Below, in pieces: positions 24,060-35,601 of a DNA stretch of 64,000 nucleotides. The DNA comes from Paraspadella gotoi. Taxonomy: Eukaryota > Chaetognatha. How positions within the stretch are numbered: the stretch's first letter is position 1; the number at the start of each line of letters is the position of its first letter. The notes under the pieces were generated by a model, which made no database searches, was not told where the DNA came from, and worked only from the letters and a program-made list of their open reading frames with translations. Made by a program: the position numbers and the translations under genes. The stretch is from positions 8,191,051 through 8,255,050 of the forward strand of contig CM119264.1 in the NCBI GenBank assembly GCA_051294375.1, read 5' to 3'.

Positions 24060-24295
24060 CGACTGATAATTTCATGACTACAAATTATGTACTAGTGACT
24101 ATGGACTACAAAGTACCTAGGGAAGGACTACGGAGAATTTCGGACCTCGGACGATCGTGAATAAGATACTGTACTCTACTAAAGACTATGGACTACAGTT
24201 CACTAGTTACTACGGATTACTGAGAGAAAGGGACTTTAAACTAGAGGGGCTGGACTAGGGACTACGCTCAACTCAGTACTAAAATCTACTCATTT
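24060..24295. repeat. degenerate GGACTAC-word array
   Basis: Irregularly spaced copies of GACTAC, GGACTAC, GACTATGGACTAC and similar words recur roughly every 10-25 bases. There is no fixed period, so it is an old or interrupted array. Confidence 0.5.
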
Positions 24296-24341
24296 TTTTT
24301 TTCGAATCTTAAATTTTTTTTTCTCTCCTCCGCGTACCGAA

Positions 24342-24480
24342 CAGAGAGCGAGACGAAAGAGACGCTTCTCTTTTCAAATGTGAGATTTGCTGATTTGAGG
24401 GACGAACTTCGTCTTTTGAATGCAGACGACGCTGCTCTGCAGGGGCGGACCATTGGGCCAAGGAAGAAAAATATCTCTTC
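24342..24480 (+). CDS. internal or terminal exon, unknown protein
   Basis: A strong acceptor (poly-T, then CTCTCCTCCGCGTACCGAACAG, ends about 24341) precedes an open frame reading SETKETLLFSNVRFADLRDE, LRLLNADDAALQ and on through GRTIGPRKKNISSFVCRNSR. Purine-first codons and mixed composition support coding. The frame stays open into T-rich sequence to 24724, but the exon probably ends earlier; no consensus donor is obvious. It is oriented toward the minus-strand Roadblock gene at 24.8 kb. Family not recognised. Confidence 0.42.
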
Positions 24481-24841
24481 ATTCGTCTGCCGGAACTCAC
24501 GGGTCCGAAGAACGAGGCGTCCCTTTGAACCTCTTTTTTTTTTGGGCAACTTCCTTCCCATCAACATCCACACTTACCAATCTCACTTACCCCTTTTCTT
24601 CTCACTCTTTTCACTTTCTTTAATTCATTCAAATAAGTTTTTTTTCGGATTTCTCGCTCTACTTCGCAGTCTTTACTTCAATTTTTATCAGTCAGGCTCT
24701 TATTCACTACCATTCCCATCATAATTCCAGCGCCTCTCCATATCCTTAAGCTTTAATCGTTACCCCACCATTTCCACTCCCACCCGACCTCCTCGCTCCA
24801 GTTTTCCTCACCTTCTTCACCCATTCCTCTCCCTACCCAAC

Positions 24842-26439
24842 CTTATTTTCGTCAAACTCCATGATGAGGGCGTTGGACCTTCCTCTGAGGCGCATGGTCT
24901 TCAAGGCGCTGCGAGGGTTGATGTCGCGAATGAAGTCGTCGCCCAACATCACCATCTTTTATTTTTTATTTTGATGGAGAAGAGGAGAGGGGGGAACGGG
25001 ATGGTGGAAAGGGATGAGAATGGCCATCGATGACACTAGACCTACTGTTTCTTCCAATCGATTCTTCAATATTCCTTTTGAAATTTTTTGTATGATTAAT
25101 AGCATCGCAGGAGAATCAACCTAACCCAAAGCAGAATCGGATCGAAGGATCGGGCGATCTCCGCGGAATCGGAATCGTCGAATCATGATTGGTCAAGGAA
25201 GAATCGGAATCGACCAATCAGCTTGTAGAACCAATGGAACTATCAAAACAACTCTTGCCTTCGATCCTCCTCTCTAGATATAAATAGACCTAGGTTTCCT
25301 TAGTTTCAGTAGAATTGATCGGGACTCCTCTGTGTCTCACCGTCACCTTTTTATTCTCAGAATAAAATCTCCTTGTTGATTACATCCAAGAAATCCATGA
25401 GTTTTTCCCACGCCTCCGAAGAGACTGGCTAAATTTTTTTCATTCCAAGTTTCAAACGATCAAAATCGAAAAGTCGATGTCGAAGTCAATGCGCCTCTTT
25501 TCTTGTTTGCGAGTTCCCCATTGGCCTATCTCATTTGACCTCTTTAGATTTGCCTATTCCGAACTGCCTCTTTAGATTGGCTTTTCCCCAATAGTATCTC
25601 CCGATTAGCCTCTCCAGTTTGGCTTCTCCCGATTAGTCTCTCCCCATTGATCTCTCCCGATTGTTCCCTTTTCGATTGGCCCCTTCCGATTAGCCTCTCC
25701 CCATTGACCTCTCCCGATTGGTACCTTTTCGATTGGCCCCTTCCAATTTGTCTCTCCCCATTGACCTCTCCCGATTGGTCCCTTTTCGATTGGCCCCTTC
25801 CAATTTGTCTCTCCCCATTGATCTCTCCCGATTGGTCCCTTTTCGATTGGCCCCTTCCGATTAGCCTCTCCCCATTTACCTCTCCCCCCAATCGGCCTCT
25901 CCCCACTTAGCCTCTCCCGATTAGCCTGTCCCAAATAGAGGCGCACCAGTTTGAACTCGTCGAGGTTGAGCTGTCGGTAGTCGAAGTCCTTGACTCCGCC
26001 TTCCGGATACTGGACGTGGATGACCTTCGTGTTGGGGTCCATCACCAGCACCGCCATCACCGACGGACTCTGGACGATGCGGCTGATGCGGAAGGCGGGG
26101 GTTGGTCGAGGTAAGTCAGATAGTGAAAGGACGATCGATTAAAATTAAAGAAAGGAAAAGAAAACAAAACAAAGAAGTTAAAAGAAAATAAAAGAAAAGA
26201 AAACAAAGAAGATAAGAGAAAAGAAAAGAAAAGATTTAAATAATTTAGAAATAAAAAAATTAAGAATAAAAAAAAAATGCTATCGGATGCCAAAACTTCA
26301 ACCTGAGGCACAACTTGACGGCCTTGGTCTCGGGCGACTCGATGGGACCGAAGGGCGACGATCCTTTCCCCGCATCCGCTTTGTTCGCGTTCTTGTTCTC
26401 TTCTTCGCCGCGATTCGCGTTCTCGTTCTCTTCCTCCAT
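24842..26439 (-). CDS. Roadblock/LC7-family dynein light chain-like gene (partial)
   Basis: Three minus-strand exons join in phase. Exon 1 (26439-26303) starts MEEENENANRGEEENKNANK, an acidic extension, and ends CTCAG|GTTGAA. Exon 2 (26082-25947) follows CCGCATCAG and begins RIVQSPSVMAVLVMDPNTKV. Exon 3 (24955-24842) reads MVMLGDDFIRDINPRSALKT, MRLRGRSNALIMEFDENK. Lengths of 137, 136 and 114 bases keep frame. The pattern 'repeat-motif helix, VxAxLVMD, RDINPxxxLxxxRLR, IMxxxDE' is that of the Roadblock/LC7 domain (DYNLRB), a homodimeric light chain of cytoplasmic dynein. The last beta strand and C-terminus are not found in the window. The exon 2 donor (CTG|GTGCGC) and exon 3 acceptor (AATAAAAG) are weak. 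Exons have high GC3, unlike their surroundings. The N-terminal extension of about 37 residues is unusual for the family. Confidence 0.6.
25089..25384 (+). mobile_element. solo-LTR-like element in the Roadblock intron
   Basis: A complete pol II promoter signature within 300 bases: CCAAT boxes at 25188 (inverted), 25214 and 25231, GAATCGGAATCG repeats, TATAAATA at 25279-25286, a TCAGT initiator at 25306-25310 (29 bases after the TATA start) and AATAAA at 25361-25366. TATA, start and poly(A) signal so close together is the U3-R-U5 layout of an LTR. TGT...ACA ends at 25089 and 25384 are my best guess; no target duplication was confirmed. Orientation is opposite to the host gene. Confidence 0.5.
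25560..25910. repeat. 57-bp minisatellite with 14-bp subrepeats
   Basis: Tandem units of 57 bases, about four near-identical copies plus degenerate ends, made of CCCGATTGGCCTCTCC-like subunits. As 57 is a multiple of 3 the array is open on both strands; on minus it encodes 19-residue repeats (GQSKRDQSGEVNGERQIGR) and one frame is continuous with Roadblock exon 2. Confidence 0.85.
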
Positions 26440-26870
26440 CGGACTGTCGAAGGGTGAGTTAGAGGGTAAGGACTCGAGGAAAGACTCGGGGAAGGACTTA
26501 AGGTAAGGTTGGAAAGGAGAATGATGGAAACGCGGAGTCGCGGATTCACAATGACAAAAAGGTAAGTATTCCACAGAAAATGTTAATGGTAAGAGCCCAA
26601 CGAGAAGTTTTAATCTAAAACATAAAACGTTACCATCCGATCAGACTTACCCGTAATTGATTTTCACTTCCTTTTTTTAAGATTCGACTCTAGTAACCGA
26701 AAAAAGACTAAGTAATGGATTCTTTGAGGTTAATTTTTGCGTAAAATTGACTTCTGTTATGATTTTAGATTGATGACAGACTGTAGTCACTGTTAATTTG
26801 ATGAATAGGAAATGTAAAAATATATATTTTTAAATTTCCTATAATTTTATATATATATCAATAAATTTGA
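26440..26870. other. 5' flank of Roadblock-like gene
   Basis: GC-rich to about 26575, with the frame of exon 1 open upstream of its first ATG (through a Ser/Pro/Phe-rich stretch), then AT-rich. No TATA or other core promoter element was recognised. Confidence 0.35.
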
Positions 26871-26872
26871 AT

Positions 26873-27148
26873 ATGACGATAGAATATAACGAACACGCAA
26901 TTAAAATAAAAGGCGATATATATTGTTTGTTGAATAAATTTTTTTTTTGTTATTCTGTTCGAAAAAATAACGGGTTGCGCTTTCGTAAAAGTATGTTAAT
27001 TTTAGGAAGTTACAATGACAAGAACGGAAAATATATAGGGAATGCGAATGCTACAAAGCGAATGCTACAAAGCGAATGCTACAAAGCGAATGCTAACTAT
27101 TCTATTTCCGCAGGAATAACATTTTTGTTCTCGTGTGAAAAAAACTAA
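26873..27148 (+). CDS. hypothetical 91-aa ORF
   Basis: ATG to TAA ORF in AT-rich sequence: MTIEYNEHAIKIKGDIYCLL at the start, RFRKSMLILGSYNDKNGKYI in the middle, and a section NANATKRMLQSECYKANANY that overlaps a 14-base tandem repeat (27040-27093, unit GCGAATGCTACAAA). Not low complexity apart from the repeat, but AT-rich codons dominate. No recognised domain. Could be a chance ORF. Confidence 0.25.
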   Translation: MTIEYNEHAIKIKGDIYCLLNKFFFCYSVRKNNGLRFRKSMLILGSYNDKNGKYIGNANATKRMLQSECYKANANYSISAGITFLFSCEKN

Positions 27149-27229
27149 GATTAAGAAAAGTGAATTTGGAATTTAAAAATAGAAGGAGAGAATAAAGATA
27201 AGAAGAAGAAATCCTTTAAGTGGAAGAGA

Positions 27230-27296
27230 GACTCTATTGGAGAAAAGTGAGAGAGAGAGAGAGAGAAAGAAAGAGAGAGAGAGAGAGAGTGAGAGT

Positions 27297-27327
<31 letters not shown>

Positions 27328-27577
27328 TGAGAGTGAGAGAGGCTCTTAAGAAGCGGAATAAAGGATTTCCATTAGGATGACCCTCAACTGGAAAAAAGGA
27401 TGGAAGAAAAAGATCTTCTTTGACGCTGTTGAATATGGTGTGGTTGTCTTTGCGGCTTTTCTCCTCGTTGTCGTCGTTGTTGCCAGAAGAGGTCCGTTCC
27501 TTGAACTTCTTTCTAATGCCTTCGTGGTCGTCGTCGTAGTCGTCGTCGTCGTCGTCGTCGTCGTCTTTGAGGCCGCT
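27230..27577 (-). CDS. Asp-run exon candidate
   Basis: Minus-strand frame SGLKDDDDDDDDYDDDHEGI, RKKFKERTSSGNNDDNEEKS, RKDNHTIFNSVKEDLFLPSF, then open into the CT tract. The stretch after the Asp run (about 50 residues) is charged, non-repetitive and coding-like. The acceptor (AATCAATAAG) is poor and the 3' boundary unknown; the real exon probably ends near 27400. On plus the same bases give a Val-rich frame (27377-27643), a typical shadow of poly-Asp. Coordinates are the limits of the open frame. Confidence 0.3.
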
Positions 27578-27599
27578 CTTATTGATTTACTAATTTACA

Positions 27600-30240
<2,641 letters not shown>

Positions 30241-30244
30241 CTCT

Positions 30245-30263
30245 CCTCTCTTCTCTCTCTCTC

Positions 30264-30317
<54 letters not shown>

Positions 30318-30460
30318 GTTGGTTCTCGGCCTTTTTTGATGATAGATCATCGCATAACAGATTTATGATTTGTTTTAAAAATACCAGAGGGAAATCGTGT
30401 CTCATCAAAATCCCATAAAAGTTTCTTCCCTGGAATATTTTCCTCTCTCACTACCTCTTT

Positions 30461-30526
<66 letters not shown>
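30245..30526. repeat. two (CT)n arrays
   Basis: CT arrays at 30245-30317 and 30465-30526 separated by unique sequence without a supported gene. Confidence 0.9.
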
Positions 30527-30798
30527 TTCCTTTTTTCTTCGAAAAATTCTCGGAAAAAGACCTGAACATAATAAAACTGTCAAATAATTTTGTCCACGCC
30601 CAGTTTTTCATTCCTCTTTTTTCCAGACTTGTCCAGTGTTCATTCCCCTTGCATCCCACCTTCTTCCTTGCACCTTCCACCTTCCACCCGTCACCCTTTC
30701 CACCATCTTCACTTTCTCCATCTTTTCCGAGAAATCGCCCCTCCCCATTCGGCCCTAAACCTTTTCGCCTTTCGTCGCCTTATTTGGTCATATTTCAG

Positions 30799-30915
30799 CC
30801 AGCGTCGTCGGCCGCGGTGACCCTCGGGGGCGCGGGGTTGGAGAGAGGGGGAGACGAGAAGGGGGATAAGGAGGGAGGAAAGGGTGACAGAGGGAGGAAA
30901 GGAGGGAAAGAATGA
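30799..30915 (+). CDS. terminal exon candidate running into minisatellite
   Basis: A good acceptor (TTATTTGGTCATATTTCAG, ends 30798) is followed by PASSAAVTLGGAGLERGGDE and a Lys/Gly-rich tail, TGA at 30913-30915. The first 15 residues have GC-rich, varied codons; the tail coincides with the start of a 28-base minisatellite. The C-terminus may therefore be set by the repeat. No family recognised. Confidence 0.35.
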   Translation, partial: PASSAAVTLGGAGLERGGDEKGDKEGGKGDRGRKGGKE

Positions 30916-31033
30916 CAGAGGGAGGAAAGGAAGAAAAGCGTGAAAGAGGGAGGAAAGGAAGGATAAAGGTGACAGAGCGAGGAAAGAAAGAAAAGAGTGA
31001 CAGAGGGAGGAAAGGAAGGAAAGCGTGACAGAG
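30870..31033. repeat. 28-bp minisatellite at gap edge
   Basis: Units containing GACAGAGGGAGGAAAGGAAG with variation, running into the 517-N gap. A related array in reverse orientation lies at 32570-33075. Confidence 0.85.
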
Positions 31034-31550
31034 NNNNNNNNNNNNNNNNNNNNNNNNNNNNNNNNNNNNNNNNNNNNNNNNNNNNNNNNNNNNNNNNNNN
31101 NNNNNNNNNNNNNNNNNNNNNNNNNNNNNNNNNNNNNNNNNNNNNNNNNNNNNNNNNNNNNNNNNNNNNNNNNNNNNNNNNNNNNNNNNNNNNNNNNNNN
31201 NNNNNNNNNNNNNNNNNNNNNNNNNNNNNNNNNNNNNNNNNNNNNNNNNNNNNNNNNNNNNNNNNNNNNNNNNNNNNNNNNNNNNNNNNNNNNNNNNNNN
31301 NNNNNNNNNNNNNNNNNNNNNNNNNNNNNNNNNNNNNNNNNNNNNNNNNNNNNNNNNNNNNNNNNNNNNNNNNNNNNNNNNNNNNNNNNNNNNNNNNNNN
31401 NNNNNNNNNNNNNNNNNNNNNNNNNNNNNNNNNNNNNNNNNNNNNNNNNNNNNNNNNNNNNNNNNNNNNNNNNNNNNNNNNNNNNNNNNNNNNNNNNNNN
31501 NNNNNNNNNNNNNNNNNNNNNNNNNNNNNNNNNNNNNNNNNNNNNNNNNN
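31034..31550. other. assembly gap, 517 N
   Basis: Run of N flanked on the left by a 28-base minisatellite and on the right by a C-rich tandem repeat, so the missing sequence is probably repetitive. Confidence 0.95.
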
Positions 31551-31690
31551 TCTTTCATCGCTTCCCCTTTCTGCTCCCCCTTCTGCCTCCCCCTTCTCGC
31601 TCCGCCCTTCCGCTCCCCCTTCTGCTCCCCTTATCCACTCCCCCTTCCGCTCCCCTTTTCCACTCCCCCTTCCGCTCCCCTTCTGCACTC
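31551..31690. repeat. CTCCCCTTCCGCTCCC tandem repeat
   Basis: About eight degenerate copies of a C-rich unit of roughly 16 bases. Confidence 0.7.
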
Positions 31691-31888
31691 CTTTTCCTTT
31701 CGAAACGCATCTTCACCCTATCGTTTCGCTCCTCAATTTGGCAAAAGCTTTTCCCTCTTTTGCTCTCAGCGCTTTCCTTTTTTTCACAATGTCGCTTGCC
31801 TTGGGGGACCTTCGTGTTTGGCTACTGTTACAAACTTTTGTTCTCTCTCATCTCTTCTCTCTCTCTCTCTCTCTCACTCTCTCTCTCG

Positions 31889-31927
<39 letters not shown>

Positions 31928-32569
31928 CTGCACTCCACTATCTTTCTGTCTGTTTCTTCTTATTTTCCCTTCTGTTTTGATTTCGTCTCTTCTCCTCATC
32001 AAACTTTTTCCCCTTTTTTTATTTCTTTTCTTTTTTTTTACTTTTTTATACTTTCTTTTCCTTTCCTCTCCTTCTTTTTTTTAGCGTACTTTCTTTCTCT
32101 GTGACTTTTCGAAATGTTCCATTGTTGTTTTATTTGTCTAGCATCACTGGTCTTCTAAAATATTGTTTTCATTAGAATTTTCTGTCTGTTGAGTTGGTAT
32201 TGGTTCACTGTATAATGGAGCATTAGACGATATTTTTTACTTTGTGTGTCACGTAAAACGCGAATACTGACGGATTTGGTGCTTTTTAATTTTTATTGTA
32301 GTCGCGGATTCTTGACGCACTGAATTTTATACTAACCATCCATTCTCTTTTCCGTTTCTTTCCTTCTTAAAATTCTTCATTGGTTTTTTTTTTGCGTTGA
32401 TCAATCAATGACATTGTTCCACATCGTGGTAATCGGTCGTCGTCGTCGTCGTCGTTCGTTCTCCTCCCACCACTCTATACCGCCCATTCAATCTCTTCTA
32501 AAAAGATTTTTCCTCCTCTCCTCTTTGATCTCATTCCACGGAGGTTAATTCATCTTTCCCCACGCCCGT
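31691..32569. other. no firm gene
   Basis: A (CT)n array at 31852-31927 and T-rich flanks. A short ATG frame MSLALGDLRVWLLLQTFVLS at 31789 looks protein-like but runs straight into the CT array. A small CGT cluster sits at 32438-32455. Confidence 0.4.
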
Positions 32570-33075
32570 CACTCTTTCCTTTCTTTCGTGTCTCTCAGTC
32601 ACTCTTTTCCCTTCTTTTCCTCTCTCTCTCTCTCACCCTTTCCTTCTTCGTTTCGTTCTCTCTGTCACCCCCATTCTCCGTTCCTTTCCCCTCTGCTCAG
32701 GTCCCCCTTTCCTTCCTTTTCCTCCCCCGTTGTCACCCTTTCCCTTCGCTTTCCTCCCCATTGTCACCACTTTTCCTTCCTGTTACCATCGACCTCTTGC
32801 GTCAACCCCTTTTCCTTCCTTTCCTCCCTCTGTCACGCTTCCCTCCCTTCACTGCCTCTGTCACCCCTTCTTCTTACTTTCCGTCCCCGTCTGGTCACCC
32901 CTTTCTTCCTTTGCCTTTCCGTCCGATCTGTTCACCCGTTTTCCTTCCTTTCTCTCTCTGTCACCGCTTTTCTTCTACTATTCCTCGCACCGTCCAACCC
33001 TTTTCCGCTTTCCTTTCTCTCCTACTGTCATGACTGCTTCCCTTCCCCTTCCTCCCTCCTGTCACACCGATTGAA
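32570..33075. repeat. degenerate 28-30-bp minisatellite, inverted relative to 30.9 kb
   Basis: Repeated CTTTCCTTCCTTTCCTCCCT followed by CTGTCAC-like words, the reverse complement of the unit at 30870-31033 but more diverged. Confidence 0.65.
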
Positions 33076-33225
33076 AGAATTTTATGAGGTTATGCTTCGG
33101 AGAACGAGTTAGATGTAGAAGGAGCCAGAAACCATCAGGCATCAAAAAAGACGACGACGACGACGACGACGACGACGCCCACAACAAAAAATTTCGACGA
33201 CGAGGAAATAAAAAAAAGAATTGGA

Positions 33226-33453
33226 TCAGTTAGAGCGATGGAAAGAGGGAGAGAGAGAGAGAAGAGAGAGAGAGAAGAGAGAAAGAGAGAGAGAGAGAGA
33301 GAAGAGAGAGAGAGAAGAGAGAGAAAGAGAGAAAGAGAGAGAGAAGAGAGAGAGACTCAAATGGGGAACGGAGGCCCCCATTGACACCAATGATGGGGCC
33401 AGCGACGACGGACGCCAAAAGCCCCCCCTGGTGGCGCTGATGGTCCCGACGTA
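33226..33453 (+). CDS. possible ORF: Arg-Glu repeat plus acidic tail
   Basis: Plus frame with (GA)n-encoded Glu/Arg (33246-33356) and a non-repetitive tail LKWGTEAPIDTNDGASDDGR, QKPPLVALMVPT, TAA at 33451-33453. The tail has strong GC3 and looks coding. The opposite strand is also open there (PGGLLASVVAGPIIGVNGGL), so the strand is unresolved. A CTCF-like CCCTGGTGGCGC lies within it (about 33427-33438). Confidence 0.3.
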
Positions 33454-33725
33454 ATGGCGTAGCAAAACACGATGTTGTTCTTTTGTGTTTTTCTTCTCTC
33501 CGTCGTTGCTTTCTTCTCGGTTCCTTCGTTTTTGTTTTCTCTCTCATTTTCTCGTTTTTATTTCTCTCAAATTCACGTTTTATGAAAAAAAAGAATTAAG
33601 CGTTTTCTGATTTTTAAATTTGATTTTATTTTTTCGTCCTGTTTTATTTGGATTAGGAGATTAGGAGTATTTCTCTTAGGAGTGCCATAAATCGTAGGAG
33701 TGCCAGAAAAGGGTGAAACCGAGAA

Positions 33726-33911
33726 ATGACAGCGAGGAGGATAAATCTCGGGGGTGAAATCTCGGGCGGCGAGAGTCCGAAAGGAGAAAGGACGTCTGTC
33801 TTTTGTTTTGTTGCTTCGGTTTCTCAGAAAAGCGAAGTGATTAGAGAAGGAACGACCACCGACTCTTTAGCGGCCGAAATTGGGCGATGGCGTTATGAGG
33901 TGATGGGGTGA
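33726..33911 (+). CDS. hypothetical 61-aa ORF
   Basis: ATG (context GAGAAATGA, A at -3) to TGA at 33909-33911. MTARRINLGGEISGGESPKG, ERTSVFCFVASVSQKSEVIR, EGTTTDSLAAEIGRWRYEVM. About three quarters of codons begin with a purine, and composition is balanced, so this is one of the better small ORFs. A perfect internal 3' splice site (GCTTCGGTTTCTCAG) before KSEVIREG means that the exon could instead start there. Ends in a short GATGGGGT tandem repeat (33898-33950). Family unknown. Confidence 0.42.
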   Translation: MTARRINLGGEISGGESPKGERTSVFCFVASVSQKSEVIREGTTTDSLAAEIGRWRYEVMG

Positions 33912-34049
33912 TGAGGTGATGGGGTGATGAGGTGAGGGGATGATGTGGTGATTAGTTGACGGGGCGAAGGAGTAACTAAGTAATATGGTTGAGTGGTGGA
34001 GTGCCCATTGAGAACTTAGTTTGATTGCGGAATCAGAACTGAAGGTGCA

Positions 34050-34217
34050 ATGGTGTTAAGAGAAAGGCAATGCCGTTGGTGGCTGCTGGAGCCAAGTGTT
34101 TACTCTTTCGATAGAGAACAGATTCGATTGACGGATCCGACTGTCGAAGAAATTCAGAAATTCCAGAGAGAAAGAAGGCCCAATGAAAAGTGTACAAGCG
34201 TGGGCTTTGAGCTTTGA
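34050..34217 (+). CDS. hypothetical 55-aa ORF or exon
   Basis: Plus frame MVLRERQCRWWLLEPSVYSF, DREQIRLTDPTVEEIQKFQR, ERRPNEKCTSVGFEL, TGA at 34215-34217. Helix-prone, charged and non-repetitive. An acceptor-like CTTTCGATAGAGAACAG would start an exon at IRLTDPTVEEIQ. The stop lies in a tandem repeat of GAGCTTTG (34204-34250, six units of 8 bases). No family recognised. Confidence 0.38.
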   Translation: MVLRERQCRWWLLEPSVYSFDREQIRLTDPTVEEIQKFQRERRPNEKCTSVGFEL

Positions 34218-34324
34218 GCTTTGAGCTTTGAGCTTTAAGCTTTGAGCTTAACAAAAGAAATCAAGAAAATAGAAGAAGAAATGAAGAAAGAAAATAAACA
34301 AAAGAAAGAAAATAAACAAAAGAA

Positions 34325-34817
34325 ATCAAGAAAATAGAAGAATAAATGAAGAAAAAAAAACAATGATAAAACCTGAAAATGACAAAGAAAAAAAGATCGT
34401 ATCTAAAAAAAAAAACAGAACGAATGGAAATATATTTTTTTTCAAATATGTATTAATGAAGTGAAAAAAAGGCGAAACAAAGCAAACATAGAGAATACTC
34501 GTAAGAGAGGTCGACAAAATCCGCCACCAGTAAAGAAAGTAAAGAAAGGAAGTTCACCCTCCTCAAAAAAAAATCAGAAAAAAGAAGAAAAGTCAATTAA
34601 GGAAAAGAGGGTAAAGAAAAAAAGAGTCAAGACGAAAACTCGAAGAAAAAAAAAAGAGTCAACAAACAAAACCGTCGAGAAAGTAAGAGAAGTCAACGAT
34701 AGAAAAAAAAAAGAAAAGTAAAGAAAAGAAAGGAAGAGCAGTCAACTATAAAAAAAAAGAAAAGTAAAGAAAAGAATGGAAGAGCAGTCAATAGAAAAAA
34801 AATAAAAGTAAAGAAAA
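34325..34817 (+). repeat. block P of the composite duplication
   Basis: Same-orientation counterpart of about 50210-50700: both pass through the same landmarks (ATGATAAAACCTGAAAATGA; then CAGAAAAAAGAAGAAAAGTC), but the second copy is full of inserted C and other single bases. Lys/Arg-rich reading frames follow from A-rich composition. Confidence 0.75.
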
Positions 34818-34842
34818 NNNNNNNNNNNNNNNNNNNNNNNNN
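34818..34842. other. assembly gap, 25 N
   Basis: Gap at the junction between block P and the inverted copy of the 59-kb flank. Confidence 0.9.
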
Positions 34843-35565
34843 TGAGCGCAAGACCGAGATAAGAAGAAGGGAAGAAAAAGAGTAAGCAAGAGACAACGAC
34901 TCACTTGTTGTTGTTGTTATCTACTCTCATTAAAGTTTAGTGAGCCGATTCTTGGTAATTAATCTATACCGATAGTCTCTAATTCGCTGCCTTCTTAAGA
35001 GAAACAGCGAATTTTACCTCTGGTCATGACAAATGAAGATTACAACCCGGACGATCCCTATTTTAGATCAATTATGGAGATTTCAACCTAATTAAAACTG
35101 TAAAAATCGCCCAAAAACTGAAAAAAAAATCACGTTTTTATATTTTCGTCCTCCATCGGACCGACGAAAAATCATAACATAGAAGAAACCACACCAAAAA
35201 CTACCAAGCGAGACTATTACACTGATGACGACGACGACGACCGACGACGCACCGAAAACGACCGAGAGTAACGTCGAGCTGGACGCAGGGGCGCCTGCGA
35301 GAGAGACGCGAGAGAAGCAGTAGAATCCATTAAACCTTTGAAAAACAGAGATTTGCGAGACGAAAACAGCCGCAACAGACGTTTGGCACCAACAATGGAA
35401 CCCGCCCACGATGACGTCAACCACTCAACAACCGGCCACCGTTGGGTTTCCATCGGTAACCGAGAATAACAGGAGGAGTCAAAAACAGAGACGGAGGTTC
35501 AGTGGAATTGGCGAGGAGGGAGAGGGGGCGAGAGAGCAGAGAGAGAGGAGCAACGAAGAGAGATG

Positions 35566-35601
<36 letters not shown>

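Noticed and set aside
26041-26111. Plus-strand exon ending in GAG|GTAAGT at 26104
   Set aside because: The plus frame is open, but minus codons have much stronger GC3 bias and fit the Roadblock domain; the donor-like string is probably chance.
30788-32104. Long ORFs across the 517-N gap
   Set aside because: Frame continuity through N is arbitrary.
33427-33438. CTCF insulator site
   Set aside because: Single short match with mismatches at informative positions, inside a coding-like segment.
33640-33700. Telomere-like TTAGG words
   Set aside because: Only two ATTAGGAG copies; not a telomeric array.
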